Positions 8,481 through 17,042 of a stretch of DNA of 41,379 nucleotides are shown in pieces. Below the pieces are notes generated by a model that was not told where the DNA came from, ran no database searches, and saw only the letters and a list, made by a program, of their open reading frames with translations. A program made the position numbers and the translations under genes. Source of the DNA: Deltaproteobacteria bacterium (lineage in GTDB: Bacteria > Desulfobacterota > Dissulfuribacteria > Dissulfuribacterales > QOAL01). The stretch covers positions 1-41,379 of the forward strand of contig JAJRZR010000010.1 of the NCBI GenBank assembly GCA_024275145.1, given 5' to 3'. Position 1 is the first letter of the stretch, and the number at the start of each line of letters is the position of its first letter.

Positions 8481-10000
8481 CTTTGCTGGATCTAATCCAG
8501 GAAGCGGCTTTTCGTTTTCCTTCCCGTATTGCCGTAAAGGATTCATCAGGGGCGTTGACATACAGCCAGCTCACCAGCCTTGCAGGTGGTGTGGCCAGGG
8601 GGCTGTTGTCTCGAGGCATCTCAAAGGGGGACAGGGTTGGACTCCTGGTCGAGAATTCGACCCGGTATGTGGTTGCCTATCTTGGGATATTAGGTGCGGG
8701 TTGTGTGGCCCTGCCACTTAATACCGACAATACGCAAAAAAATTTACTCTATATCCTGGATCAATGCAGGGCAAGCGCCCTTATTGGCCAGTCAAGATTC
8801 ATAAGGAAATACGATCTGTGGGGCATTGCCAGGGGAGGGAGGCTGTTGGTTGTAACCGCTGGCAAGGCTGATTACCCCATTAACGACGAACGCATAATCA
8901 CCTGGGACGATCTTTTAGGGGAATCCGACAAGGCATTGTCATCGCTTTCTGGTGGTGATCTTGCATGCATCCTTTATACCTCAGGCACTACAGGAAGGCC
9001 AAAGGGGGTGATGTTGAGCCATGAAAACCTGAGGAGCAATGCCGAATCTATCATCTCGTATCTGAAACTCAGGGCTTCAGATAGCATTTTGGCCGTCTTG
9101 CCCTTTTTTTATTCCTACGGCAGTTCACTATTGCACACCCATTTGGCCGTAGGTGGCACTATACACGTGGAGAATAACTTTGTTTATCCGAACAAGGCAC
9201 TCGAAAGGATGGCCAGGGAGCAGGTAACCGGTTTCGCCGGTGTGCCCTCTACCTTTGCCATGCTGCTTCATCGTTCAAACTTCAAGAGAATGGAATGGCC
9301 CTATCTTCGTTACGTGACCCAGGCCGGTGGGCCCATGCCCCCTGCGATTACAAGGGAACTCAAAGAGGCCTTGCCGAATACGGATATCTTCATCATGTAT
9401 GGGCAGACAGAGGCTACTGCAAGGCTGTCCTACCTGCCTCCAGATCTGATTCTGAAAAAGGCAGGCTCTATAGGAAAGGCCATTCCTGGTGTTGAATTGA
9501 GGTGTGTAGACAAGGCAGGACGCCGCGTGGCACCTGGTGAAACCGGTGAGATCTGTGCCCGTGGACCGAATATCATGAAAGGTTATTGGGACATGCCTGA
9601 AGAGACCAGGAAGGTCTTGAGGGATGGATGGCTTTACACCGGCGACCTCGCCACTGTAGATGGAGACGGTTTCTTTTATATCGTGAGCCGGAAAAGTGAA
9701 CTCATAAAGAGCGGGGCCCACAGAATAAGCCCGAAGGAGATAGAAGAGGTTGTCGTCGAGCTTCCGGATGTCCATGAGGCCGCAGTGGTCGGCGTACCGG
9801 ATGAGATACTAGGGGAATCCATCTGCGCCTTTATAGTACCAAAGGGAGAGGAACTTGATAAAAGGGCAGTTATCAGGCATTGCCGTAAAAATCTGGCATC
9901 CTTCAAGGTGCCCCACAGGGTGGAGACGATCGCCAGCCTCCCGAAGACCTCTTCGGGGAAGGTAAAGAAGTATCTGCTCAGGGACTTGGTTGCTGTGTGA
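8477..10000 (+). CDS. AMP-forming acyl-CoA/acyl-ACP ligase (exosortase-system type)
   Basis: A 507-residue ANL-superfamily adenylating enzyme that activates a carboxylic acid with ATP and passes it to a thiol. Visible core motifs are the P-loop YTSGTTGRPKG (about residue 167), YGQTEA (about 312), GWLYTGD (about 388), and the C-terminal lysine motif SSGKVKK near 495. The stop TGA overlaps the possible GTG of the next frame. Its coupling to the ACP gene and nearness to an XrtA-type deacetylase and an exosortase match the acyl-CoA ligase subfamily described as exosortase A system-associated. I infer that it loads the adjacent ACP for modification of the polysaccharide. The exact substrate is unknown. 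Confidence 0.92.
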   Translation: MTLLDLIQEAAFRFPSRIAVKDSSGALTYSQLTSLAGGVARGLLSRGISKGDRVGLLVENSTRYVVAYLGILGAGCVALPLNTDNTQKNLLYILDQCRASALIGQSRFIRKYDLWGIARGGRLLVVTAGKADYPINDERIITWDDLLGESDKALSSLSGGDLACILYTSGTTGRPKGVMLSHENLRSNAESIISYLKLRASDSILAVLPFFYSYGSSLLHTHLAVGGTIHVENNFVYPNKALERMAREQVTGFAGVPSTFAMLLHRSNFKRMEWPYLRYVTQAGGPMPPAITRELKEALPNTDIFIMYGQTEATARLSYLPPDLILKKAGSIGKAIPGVELRCVDKAGRRVAPGETGEICARGPNIMKGYWDMPEETRKVLRDGWLYTGDLATVDGDGFFYIVSRKSELIKSGAHRISPKEIEEVVVELPDVHEAAVVGVPDEILGESICAFIVPKGEELDKRAVIRHCRKNLASFKVPHRVETIASLPKTSSGKVKKYLLRDLVAV

Positions 10001-10128
10001 TCGGTTTACTGATCCATCCCGATTTGCCGTGCAAATATCGTTCGAGGGTAGGCCGTAGGTTCATTCCATGTCCCGGGGCAAATGGATGTGCGGATTGCAT
10101 GGTGGCTCGAGATCAAAGGATAAGACGT

Positions 10129-11124
10129 ATGAAGGTATGTAGCAGATGTATCCTGGATGAAAAATTTCCTGGGATCTCTTTTGATGACCAGGGTGTATGT
10201 TCGCTTTGTCAAAGGGCCCAGATGGTCAGAGACCGTAACCAGTTGATGGCAGAATACCGTGCCAGGTTTGAAGAGCTTCTGGAAAAGCGGCAAGGAACAG
10301 GTCCCTATGATATCTTAATGGCCTATAGTGGCGGTAAAGACTCTACCTATACCCTGGAGCTGTTCATCAAGAGGTATGATCTAAGGGTCCTGGCCCTTAC
10401 CTTTGACAATGGCTTTATCTCCCCCTTTGCCATAGAAAACATCCAGTGTGTTACGGACCAGTTGGGCGTTGACCACATATTCATACGCCCTAATTTCCCT
10501 CTACTAAAGAGGATATTTGCCACTGCTGCCAGAAGGGACCTGTTCCCGCCAAAGGCCATGGAACGGGCAAGCTCTATCTGTACATCTTGTATAGGCTTTG
10601 TGAAGTCCATACTCCTCAAGACTGCCATGGAGAAGGGTATACCATTTGTGGGCTTTGGATGGTCTCCTGGGCAGGCGCCTGTCCAGTCGTCCGTCATGCA
10701 GACCAATCCGCGCCTGGCATCCCTGACGCAAAAGAGTTTCTGGCCCAGGATGGAGAAGGTTGCGGGGGAAGACCTGTCACGTTTTTATCTATCCAGGCAG
10801 GAATTGTCCCGTCCGGTTGCTGATTTTCCCGTGAATGTGCATCCCCTTGCCTTTTATCCTTATGATGAAGAGGCCATAAGGACCCGTATCCAAAGGCTAG
10901 GCTGGCAGGAGACCCCGGATACGGATCCTAATTCCAGCAATTGTCTTCTTAACGCCTTTGCCAATCAGGTCCACCTGCAACGTTGGGGTTTTCATCCCTA
11001 CGCATGGGAAATGGCGGGCATAGTCCGCGCAGGAGGGATATCCAGGGAGCAGGCGCTTGCGAAGATCCATGAACCGCCAAGTGGGCAGCTCGTGGAAAGT
11101 GTAAGGGCCAAGCTTGGCCTTTAG
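10129..11124 (+). CDS. PP-loop ATPase, N-acetyl sugar amidotransferase-like
   Basis: 331 residues from ATG 10129, preceded by AAAGGA at 10115-10120. It opens with a Cys-pair ribbon (MKVCSRC...GVCSLC) and has the PP-loop ATP pyrophosphatase motif SGGKDS at residues 67-72. That layout is typical of WbpG/PseA-like enzymes, which adenylate a sugar N-acyl group and replace oxygen with ammonia to form an amidine. The middle (SICTSCIGFVKSILLKTAME) carries another Cys pair. The frame is open back to a GTG at 9997 that overlaps the ligase stop, but this extension of 44 residues is unlike the family, so I prefer 10129. It probably modifies an amino-sugar in the same EPS. The stop is TAG. A related PP-loop role, such as thiolation, cannot be excluded. 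Confidence 0.78.
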   Translation: MKVCSRCILDEKFPGISFDDQGVCSLCQRAQMVRDRNQLMAEYRARFEELLEKRQGTGPYDILMAYSGGKDSTYTLELFIKRYDLRVLALTFDNGFISPFAIENIQCVTDQLGVDHIFIRPNFPLLKRIFATAARRDLFPPKAMERASSICTSCIGFVKSILLKTAMEKGIPFVGFGWSPGQAPVQSSVMQTNPRLASLTQKSFWPRMEKVAGEDLSRFYLSRQELSRPVADFPVNVHPLAFYPYDEEAIRTRIQRLGWQETPDTDPNSSNCLLNAFANQVHLQRWGFHPYAWEMAGIVRAGGISREQALAKIHEPPSGQLVESVRAKLGL

Positions 11125-11201
11125 GATTTTTACCCGAAATCCGGGGCCAAGAGGTGGCTCAGCACTTTTTTACTTACTTGAAAAATTGTACTGGTTCAGA
11201 C

Positions 11202-12482
11202 TTAACCTGACACTTTTCCCATTGGCAAAGGTGTCTGTCTGGCATCCAGCATTTTTTCTTTGGCAATATGTAACGAATCCAGAAAGGTCTGCATAGGGAT
11301 TTTGCCAAAACAGTATTTTCCTGAATGAGTTTTTTCTTGTTATACCATTTCAACCACTGGTTCAAGTCTTCCTGTAGTTCATCCAGCGAAGAATATACCT
11401 TTTTTCGGAAGGTAATCTGGTAAAACTCATTCAGTACGGTTTTATGGAAGCGTTCACAGATTCCATTGGCTTGAGGGCTCCTGGCCCTGGTTTTTGAGTG
11501 ATCGATATATTCAATGGCAAGATAAAGCTGGTATTCGTGTGTTCCCTGTTCCCGCAATACTCTGTTCCCCTGTCTGTGAGAATTCTGAGAAGCGGGATCT
11601 CATGCTTTTCAAAAAATGACACAACGATATCGTTTAACCCAGATTATGCAGCTCGAAAGTTTGCCGGAGATGCAAGACATCAGGGGCGCAGACATACTTA
11701 AGTATTTCAAGCCCCTGATAATGCAGCAGATTCGGTAAAATTTCGAGCCCCTTGCACCTTTTAGGTGAAAAAAAACGGCCTCTTGCTTATAACATCTTGA
11801 AATTTAAGGAACAATATTTTTGATCGGCATTTGAAGTGCATAATTTGGGTTTAAAAGATCAGCGGCTACAAGGGCATTCTTTCTATCATACAGCTTGGCA
11901 AAAGCCACCTTGGAGTAGATATCTATAAAGGTCTGTTGGTAGATTCTTCCAACTCCCTTTATGGTTCCAACATAATAGGTGTCCTGAGCTCCCAAATAAC
12001 CAGGATGCTCTGTCTCAATCTCTCCAAGGGCCTCCTTCTCTTGCCTTGCCTTTTCCAGGGCTGCCACCTGGCTTTCGGTTAATACCAGGTTTTCCTGAGC
12101 AGCTTTTGCCTCCAGTGCTTCTAATCTTTTCTTAAAGGTCTCAAGATCATGTCTAAGCCAAACTCCCCTGCCCCCTGCAGGAGATATAAAGATTTCTCTT
12201 TTTTTGAGTTCATTGGAAGCCCAGAGCTGTCCAAGGATACTCAAAGGCGACATCAACCACAGCCTGTTCTACTTCAGGAGCTACCCTGTTTTTAAGGATA
12301 GGTTTTTTTCTGTTGATTGCCTGGAGAGCAGCTTCACCGCCAGTCTCGCAAAGTTTTTTAAATCTATAGAAACTGTCACGGGAATATCCCATGATCTTAC
12401 AAGCCCTTGAGACATTACCCAATTGTTTGGCAAGTTCCAGAAGGCCCAGTTTGTTTTTAATGATCTTTTCCTGAGTGTTCAT
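11202..12482 (-). pseudogene. IS481-family transposase, broken
   Basis: Read on the minus strand from ATG 12482, the N-terminal HTH ([20 protein letters not shown]) is followed, after a frameshift near 12235, by the linker [15 protein letters not shown] and the DDE integrase core (GYLGAQDTYYVGT...FIDIYSKVAFA). The core breaks at AADLL because of the inserted repeat. It resumes as ND-IVVSFFEKHEIPLLRILTDRGTEYCG. A one-base loss near 11545 and another shift near 11325 move the frame again through SPQANGICERFHKTVLNEFY, and the true end is GKYCFGKIPMQTFLDSLHIA with TAA at 11202-11204. No full-length protein can be made, so the element cannot move by itself. Confidence 0.88.
11638..11849 (-). mobile_element. 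Family-1 MITE-like repeat, copy C, inserted in the IS481 transposase
   Basis: A 212-bp element starting CCCAGATTATGCAG and ending GCATAATTTGGG, so its ends are inverted repeats. It is flanked on both sides by TTTAA (11633-11637 and 11850-11854). Removing the element and one TTTAA restores the transposase codons for Leu-Leu-Asn-Asp-Ile exactly, which shows real insertion with a 5-bp target duplication. Compared with copy B it lacks about 40 internal bases around CGGCTTCAAATGCC. A stem ATCAGGGGC/GCCCCTGAT encloses a small ATACTTAAGTAT palindrome. It carries no gene. Confidence 0.9.
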
Positions 12483-12611
12483 CTGACATTCCTCCTTGTT
12501 TTGGGGTCCGCCTTCGCACTAGCCTTTGGCGGCGCTCGGCAGGACCCATATCTTGATTCTTATCAGAATGTCAGATTAAATCCAGGCTATTTCATGGGGA
12601 GGATTTGAGCC

Positions 12612-13457
12612 ATGGGCACTATCCTAATCACTGTTGATCTTGAAGACTGGTTCCAGGTCGAAAATCTCCGTTCCCATTTTCCCCGTTCAACCTGGGATTC
12701 ATGCAAATTCAGGATAGAAGCACCTACCCATGCCCTCCTTGACCTTTTCGACGAATTCGATGTTACTGCCACCTTCTTCGTGCTTGGCTGGATAGCGGAA
12801 CGCCTGCCTCACCTTGTAAAAGAGATAATGGCGCGGGGCCATGAGATTGCATCCCATGGGTATAATCATGAACTGTGTTCCAGGTTATCCAGCAAAAACC
12901 TTCACTGGGACCTGTATCGAAGTAAGATCCTGTTGGAGGACATAACCGGTCAGCAGGTTTATGGTTACCGTGCCCCCAGTTTTACCATGACCAGGGTCCT
13001 GGTGAATCTCCTTGCTGAACAGGCATATTATTATGATTCAAGCTATAATAGTTTCAGCCTGCACGATCGTTATGGCAGTCTGGAGGGATCATGGGAAGAG
13101 AATCCGAATGGAACGCTGATGTCGAAAGAAGGCATACGGGAAATCCCGATCAGCAACCTGACGTTGTTTGGCAGGTCTTTTCCTTGGGGTGGCGGCGGTT
13201 ATTTTCGCCTGTATCCGTTTCCAATTTTCAGAAACGGGGTGGCCGCCATATTGAGGCGTCAAGGATATTACCTGTTTTATTGCCATCCCTGGGAATTTGA
13301 TGCTGATCAACCCAGGGTTGGCTCTTTGCGGCCGGATCTTCGCTTTCGCCATTATGTAGGTATTGAGAAGAACCTGGACAAATTGGTGTCGTTTCTATCT
13401 GTTTTCTCGGATCATAGTTTTACGTCCTGCCGTGCTTATGTCTCCAATGGCTTTTGA
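12612..13457 (+). CDS. Polysaccharide deacetylase, XrtA/PEP-CTERM-associated type
   Basis: A 281-residue NodB-fold carbohydrate esterase that removes N-acetyl groups from an amino-sugar polymer. It begins with the metal-binding DVEDWF-like motif (TVDLEDWFQVEN). The histidine motif HGYNHEL is near residue 81, and a conserved arginine segment YGYRAPSF is near 120. The C-terminal part (FPWGGGGYFRLYP, YYLFYCHPWEFD) is the DUF3473-type extension seen in deacetylases of exosortase EPS loci. ATG 12612 follows GGGGAGGA at 12596-12602. No signal peptide is apparent, so it may act on the cytoplasmic face of the membrane. The stop is TGA. It was probably the next gene after the amidotransferase before the IS inserted. 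Confidence 0.92.
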   Translation: MGTILITVDLEDWFQVENLRSHFPRSTWDSCKFRIEAPTHALLDLFDEFDVTATFFVLGWIAERLPHLVKEIMARGHEIASHGYNHELCSRLSSKNLHWDLYRSKILLEDITGQQVYGYRAPSFTMTRVLVNLLAEQAYYYDSSYNSFSLHDRYGSLEGSWEENPNGTLMSKEGIREIPISNLTLFGRSFPWGGGGYFRLYPFPIFRNGVAAILRRQGYYLFYCHPWEFDADQPRVGSLRPDLRFRHYVGIEKNLDKLVSFLSVFSDHSFTSCRAYVSNGF

Positions 13458-13669
13458 GATGGGTTCTGTTGTGGGCAATGATAAATGCTCGCAGGATGCT
13501 AGCTGCCTGTGAAGTACGGGGACACAGCCTTCATGCCTTTGCCTTGCATCTATGGTACCCCGCGACCATTTTACAAAATAGCGGTTTACATTAAAATAGT
13601 TTGGGTGAAGCCTATGATCAGTTACCGTATTCCGTGTAGCGTGCCGGTCAAAAATGAAGGTTCGAGGCA

Positions 13670-14364
13670 ATGATAGATACATTCAGCATATATAACGACT
13701 TCAAGGATAGCTTTGGGGATGAACCCGCCCAAAAAATGACCCGTGTGATCGGGCAGATATATGAAGAACTCAGGCAGTCGGTAAGAAGGGAAGATTTCAG
13801 TGATCTGAAAGATGTTGTGGCAGAGCTTGCCGAGGCCCAGCGTCAGACTGAAAAAACGCCTTGATTCACTCACCAACAAGGTCAAAGAACTGGCCGAAGC
13901 CCAGAGGCGCACCGAGTTAGAGGTTCAAAAACTTGCCAAGGGTCTCCGGGAAACCAGGAAGATGGTCGGAGGGCTTTCAGACAGTATAGGATACGGCCTG
14001 GAAGACAGGGCCATTGCATTACTTCCTCTATTACTCAAGGATCGCTTTGGCATAGAGCCGGGCAACGGCTTTGTCAGAAAATTCATAATCCTCGATGATA
14101 GGGAAGTGGAACCGAACATGTTCGGCACTGGTCATAAAGGTGAGGAGAAATGGTTTGTGATAGGAGAAGGCAAGACCAAACTCTCCAAAAAGGACATAGA
14201 CAATTTTTTGAACCCCCCGGACCCGCCTCAAACTTTCCAGTGTAGTAGGGGATAGGGTTCTGCCCCTGATGGTGACCTATTCAGCTCGTCCTGCAGTGCA
14301 GAAGTATGCGGAAGAAAAGGAAATAAATATCATTTGGTCATACAAGCTGGAAAAATACAGATAA
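13670..14364 (+). pseudogene. Coiled-coil PD-(D/E)XK nuclease-like protein, two frameshifts
   Basis: Three frames join into one protein. Frame 1 (from ATG 13670) gives the N-terminal helices up to AEAQRQTEK. A shift at the A6 run near 13852 continues as KRLDSLTNKVKELAEAQRRTELEVQKL, then a globular part with a Glu-x-Lys motif (VIGEGKTKLSKKDIDNFL). A second shift near the T6/C6 runs at 14205-14218 leads to LPLMVTYSARPAVQKYAEEK and the stop TAA at 14362-14364. This is the layout of the DUF3782-type helical-plus-nuclease-like proteins common in prokaryotes. Both shifts are at homopolymers, so they could be mutations or sequencing errors. The function is unknown. It is not obviously part of EPS synthesis. 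Confidence 0.75.
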
Positions 14365-14386
14365 TCCGGGATAAAAGGAGCTCCAA

Positions 14387-15283
14387 GTGAGGTACCTTGT
14401 TTTTGTGCTGATAGTTTTTTGTGCAGGCTGCACCCAGCAGCCGAATCAAACTAGTTCAGTTGAGGTGAAGAAAGTGAAGGCCTTAGATCTTTCCCAATAT
14501 TCTGCAACCCCTCCATCAAAACACCTGAATCTTCTCTTCATACATCATTCCTGTGGAGGGCATTGGCTGGCTGACAAAGGACCTGAAGACTGCAAGGACT
14601 GCATCTGCAAGACCCATCCAAACGGCGGAGGCCTGAGAAAGCTGCTCGAAGAGAACAACTACACCGTCCACGAAGCCTCCTATAACTCCATCATTGGAGA
14701 CAAGACGGACATCCACGACTGGCCGCCAAAATTCAAAAAACAAATGGACCGCATTCTTCGCACAAAGATGCAGGACGAGCTCCTTCCGGAAGGCCAGAAG
14801 AACGATATCATCATGTTCAAGTCATGCTTTCCAAACAACAATTTTCCAGACAACCGCTCGGTTCAAAAGGCCATGGAAGCCTATAACAGCCTTCTTCCCA
14901 TCTTTGAAAAATATCCAAATACTCTCTTCGTGGCCGTAACGGCGCCTCCGCTCGTACCACCCTACGAAACAAAAAATCCCTTAAAGGCATTCATCAAAAA
15001 AATGCTGGGACGTTACAGGGATGTTCCAGCCATAGGCCAGCGTGCCCGCCGATTCAACAACTGGCTCAAGGATGTGGATTCAGGCTGGCTGAGCAGTTAT
15101 CCCTTGAAAAATGTGGTTGTTTTTGACTATTACGACATCCTTACCAGGGAAGGAAAATCAAATTGGGCGGAGTATCCCACCCGTAACGGGAAAGACAGCC
15201 ATCCAAGCAGTGAAGGAAACACCATTGCATCAGAAAAATTCATCCCGTTTCTGAACAAGGCAGTCCACCGACTTGGTTATTAG
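14387..15283 (+). CDS. SGNH-hydrolase-like lipoprotein
   Basis: A 298-residue protein from GTG 14387, with AGGAG at 14374-14379. The N-terminus is a lipoprotein signal peptide (LVFVLIVFCAGC), with the lipid-bearing Cys at residue 15. The mature part resembles the SGNH/GDSL fold: a first block FIHHSCGGHWL where the nucleophile Ser would sit, an Asn block FKSCFPNNN, and a C-terminal DSHPSSEGN block giving the Asp-x-x-His pair. Such enzymes often add or remove O-acetyl groups on polysaccharides. A role in EPS modification at the cell envelope is inferred from its neighbours. Codon use here is richer in A and AAA than in the clp genes. It ends in TAG. Confidence 0.65.
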   Translation: MRYLVFVLIVFCAGCTQQPNQTSSVEVKKVKALDLSQYSATPPSKHLNLLFIHHSCGGHWLADKGPEDCKDCICKTHPNGGGLRKLLEENNYTVHEASYNSIIGDKTDIHDWPPKFKKQMDRILRTKMQDELLPEGQKNDIIMFKSCFPNNNFPDNRSVQKAMEAYNSLLPIFEKYPNTLFVAVTAPPLVPPYETKNPLKAFIKKMLGRYRDVPAIGQRARRFNNWLKDVDSGWLSSYPLKNVVVFDYYDILTREGKSNWAEYPTRNGKDSHPSSEGNTIASEKFIPFLNKAVHRLGY

Positions 15284-15306
15284 ATTCAGATCTAAAAAAC
15301 AACCCG

Positions 15307-15511
15307 TAATCAGCCATGGATGAACACGGATGCACATGGATGTAAAGCTTTTCTTGCCTGCCGGACGCGCTAAGCAACAAACCCCATGGGAAAGATATAG
15401 CCATATTTTGGTGTTCCATGGCGTAGCCATCATGGGTTTTTTCTTCATGTCCAGTCGGGCATGAAGAAAGAAGCTTTTATCCACGTTAATCCACGTTAAT
15501 CCACGGCTAAT
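15307..15511 (+). repeat. Family-2 palindromic repeat, copy F (upstream of exosortase)
   Basis: About 205 bp. The left end (TAATCAGCCATGGATGAACA...) matches the reverse complement of the right end (ATTAGCCGTGGATTAACG...) over roughly 40 bases as an imperfect inverted repeat made of GTGGATTAAC-like units. Inner segments (CCCATGG / CCATGG; GCCGGAC / GTCCAGTCGGGC) are also complementary, so the whole element can fold into one long hairpin. It is nearly identical to copy G at 18275-18469 and lies just before the exosortase ATG. Confidence 0.85.
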
Positions 15512-15524
15512 AAAAACCACTCCA

Positions 15525-17042
15525 ATGATCCGAACCCATCATAAATTCTATCTGCCCATATTCCTCTCTCTCCTCCTGCTTTCATTCATGTACCATGACA
15601 TCGTTGCAAAGCTCGTTTCGGACTGGTGGAACGACCCGAACTACTCTCACGGCTTTTTAATCCCCATCATCAGTGGTTACCTTGTATGGTCCAAACGCAC
15701 AAAGTTGCAACAATCACAGGCCACACCCTCTCCATGGGGCATGCCTCTCCTCCTCCTCGGCGGTCTTTTGTTCCTTCTGGGTCAAATTGCAGGAGAGCAG
15801 TTCACCCAGCGCCTTTCCTTGATTATCGTCATTGCAGGGCTGGTATTGATGGTTGCCGGAAAAGGCTGGTTCAAAATCCTCGGATTTCCCTTGGCTTACC
15901 TTGTCTTCATGATCCCGCTTCCGTATATAGTTTATGACTCCGTTGCCTTTCCCCTGAAACTTCTTGCAACCAAAATCAGCACAATCATTTTACACTTGCT
16001 CGGCTCTACTGTTTATACAGAGGGAAACATCATCTTTCTTCCTAATACTACCCTTGAAGTGGCAGATGCGTGCAGCGGCATAAGGTCTCTCATCTCCATA
16101 CTGGCCCTCTCCGTTGTTATGGCCTTTTTTACCCAGCGCACAACTTTCAGCCGCATCCTGCTTGTAGGTCTGTCTATACCAGTAGTACTTTTTTGCAACA
16201 TACTTCGAATAGTCATCACCGGGATTTTGGCTGCAAAAAATCCTGCCCTGGCAACAGGTTTTTTTCATTCCTTTTCCGGGGAGGCCATTTTTCTGCTGGG
16301 CATCGTGTTGATCCTGATTTTCTCTTTTTTCATAAAAAAACTGGACCGCAACCCGCTTGCACCAGTACTCACCAGTCCTTCTCTCCCGGATACAGGCAAA
16401 AAACCGCAAAGAGCCCTTTTGATATGGACTGCCCCTGTGATCCTTGCCCTGCTGTCTGTTTTTTCCGTGTATCTAAGCCAGGTAGAGGCAGTTCCACTTA
16501 ACAGGCCGCTTACAACCTTTCCTGGAAAAATCGGTGAGTTCCACAAGGTTAAAGACGACATCCTTGATGAAAAGGTGCTTTCCATACTCGGCGTTGACAA
16601 TTACCTCTTCAGGGCCTACACGGGGCCCGGAAATTACCATCTCTGGCTATACATCGGCTATTTCCAGGACCAGAAGGAAGGGGAAATGATCCACTCCCCC
16701 AAGCACTGTTATCCTGGCGCCGGATGGAACCCTGTTGAATCCACCACGGTTCAGCTATCAATCCCGGGCATGGAGAAAAAAATCGTTGTTAACGAACTTG
16801 TAGTACAAAAAGGCCGGGAAAGGCAACTTGTATATTACTGGTACCAGTCAAGGGGAAAAACCATTGCCAGTGAATACAGGGATCGCATCTACATGGTAAT
16901 CGATTCCCTCTTGAGAGGCCGCTCAGACGGAGCGCTTATTCGCATATCAGGGCCTGCGGATGATATTGAACAGGCCAGGAGGACACAGCGCGCTTTTATC
17001 AGGAAACTTTACCCTACATTGCAGGATTACATTCCGTCATGA
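15525..17042 (+). CDS. Exosortase fused to EpsI-type domain
   Basis: A 505-residue inner-membrane protein. The first 290 residues are a polytopic exosortase, a predicted cysteine transpeptidase that processes PEP-CTERM-like sorting tails. The expected catalytic residues are Cys183 (ADACSGIRS), Arg228 (NILRIVIT) and His248 (FHSFSGEA). From about residue 300 comes one more membrane span and a periplasmic EpsI/DUF3485 domain (HSPKHCYPGAGWNPVES, VYYWYQSRGK). A fused EpsI domain is a known variant of the family. It shares an ATGA overlap with the downstream epimerase gene. No protein in this window has a PEP-CTERM-like tail, so its substrates must be elsewhere. Base composition differs from the flanking housekeeping genes, consistent with transfer. 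Confidence 0.93.
   Translation: MIRTHHKFYLPIFLSLLLLSFMYHDIVAKLVSDWWNDPNYSHGFLIPIISGYLVWSKRTKLQQSQATPSPWGMPLLLLGGLLFLLGQIAGEQFTQRLSLIIVIAGLVLMVAGKGWFKILGFPLAYLVFMIPLPYIVYDSVAFPLKLLATKISTIILHLLGSTVYTEGNIIFLPNTTLEVADACSGIRSLISILALSVVMAFFTQRTTFSRILLVGLSIPVVLFCNILRIVITGILAAKNPALATGFFHSFSGEAIFLLGIVLILIFSFFIKKLDRNPLAPVLTSPSLPDTGKKPQRALLIWTAPVILALLSVFSVYLSQVEAVPLNRPLTTFPGKIGEFHKVKDDILDEKVLSILGVDNYLFRAYTGPGNYHLWLYIGYFQDQKEGEMIHSPKHCYPGAGWNPVESTTVQLSIPGMEKKIVVNELVVQKGRERQLVYYWYQSRGKTIASEYRDRIYMVIDSLLRGRSDGALIRISGPADDIEQARRTQRAFIRKLYPTLQDYIPS

Larger units (their letters stand above)
11190..12590 (-). mobile_element. Degraded IS481-family insertion sequence
   Basis: An element of about 1.4 kb between the amidotransferase and deacetylase genes. 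The left end (near 11191-11212) reads CTGG...ACTTAACCTGACA on the plus strand. The right end, read on the minus strand, is CCTGGATTTAATCTGACA (12573-12590), giving an imperfect terminal inverted repeat. It carries one transposase gene that is now frameshifted at three places and has been invaded by a family-1 repeat at 11638-11849. The exact ends are approximate, and I did not find a clear target duplication. Confidence 0.7.

Noticed and set aside
9997-10128. Extended N-terminus of the amidotransferase from GTG 9997
   Set aside because: The extra 44 residues are unlike the family, whereas ATG 10129 has a good ribosome site and starts exactly at the conserved Cys ribbon.
13845-13865. Programmed frameshift at the A6 run of the nuclease-like gene
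   Set aside because: The required shift is +1 (or -2), which does not fit the usual -1 slippery pattern, and a second shift downstream points to decay or error.
15481-15511. Tandem ATCCACGTTA units as a possible CRISPR
   Set aside because: Only two or three short units with no spacers; they are the terminal iterons of a palindromic repeat.
15230-15520. Minus-strand frames over the family-2 repeats (also 18222-18452)
   Set aside because: The two are alike only because the repeat is duplicated; the sequence is palindromic and has no gene-like features.
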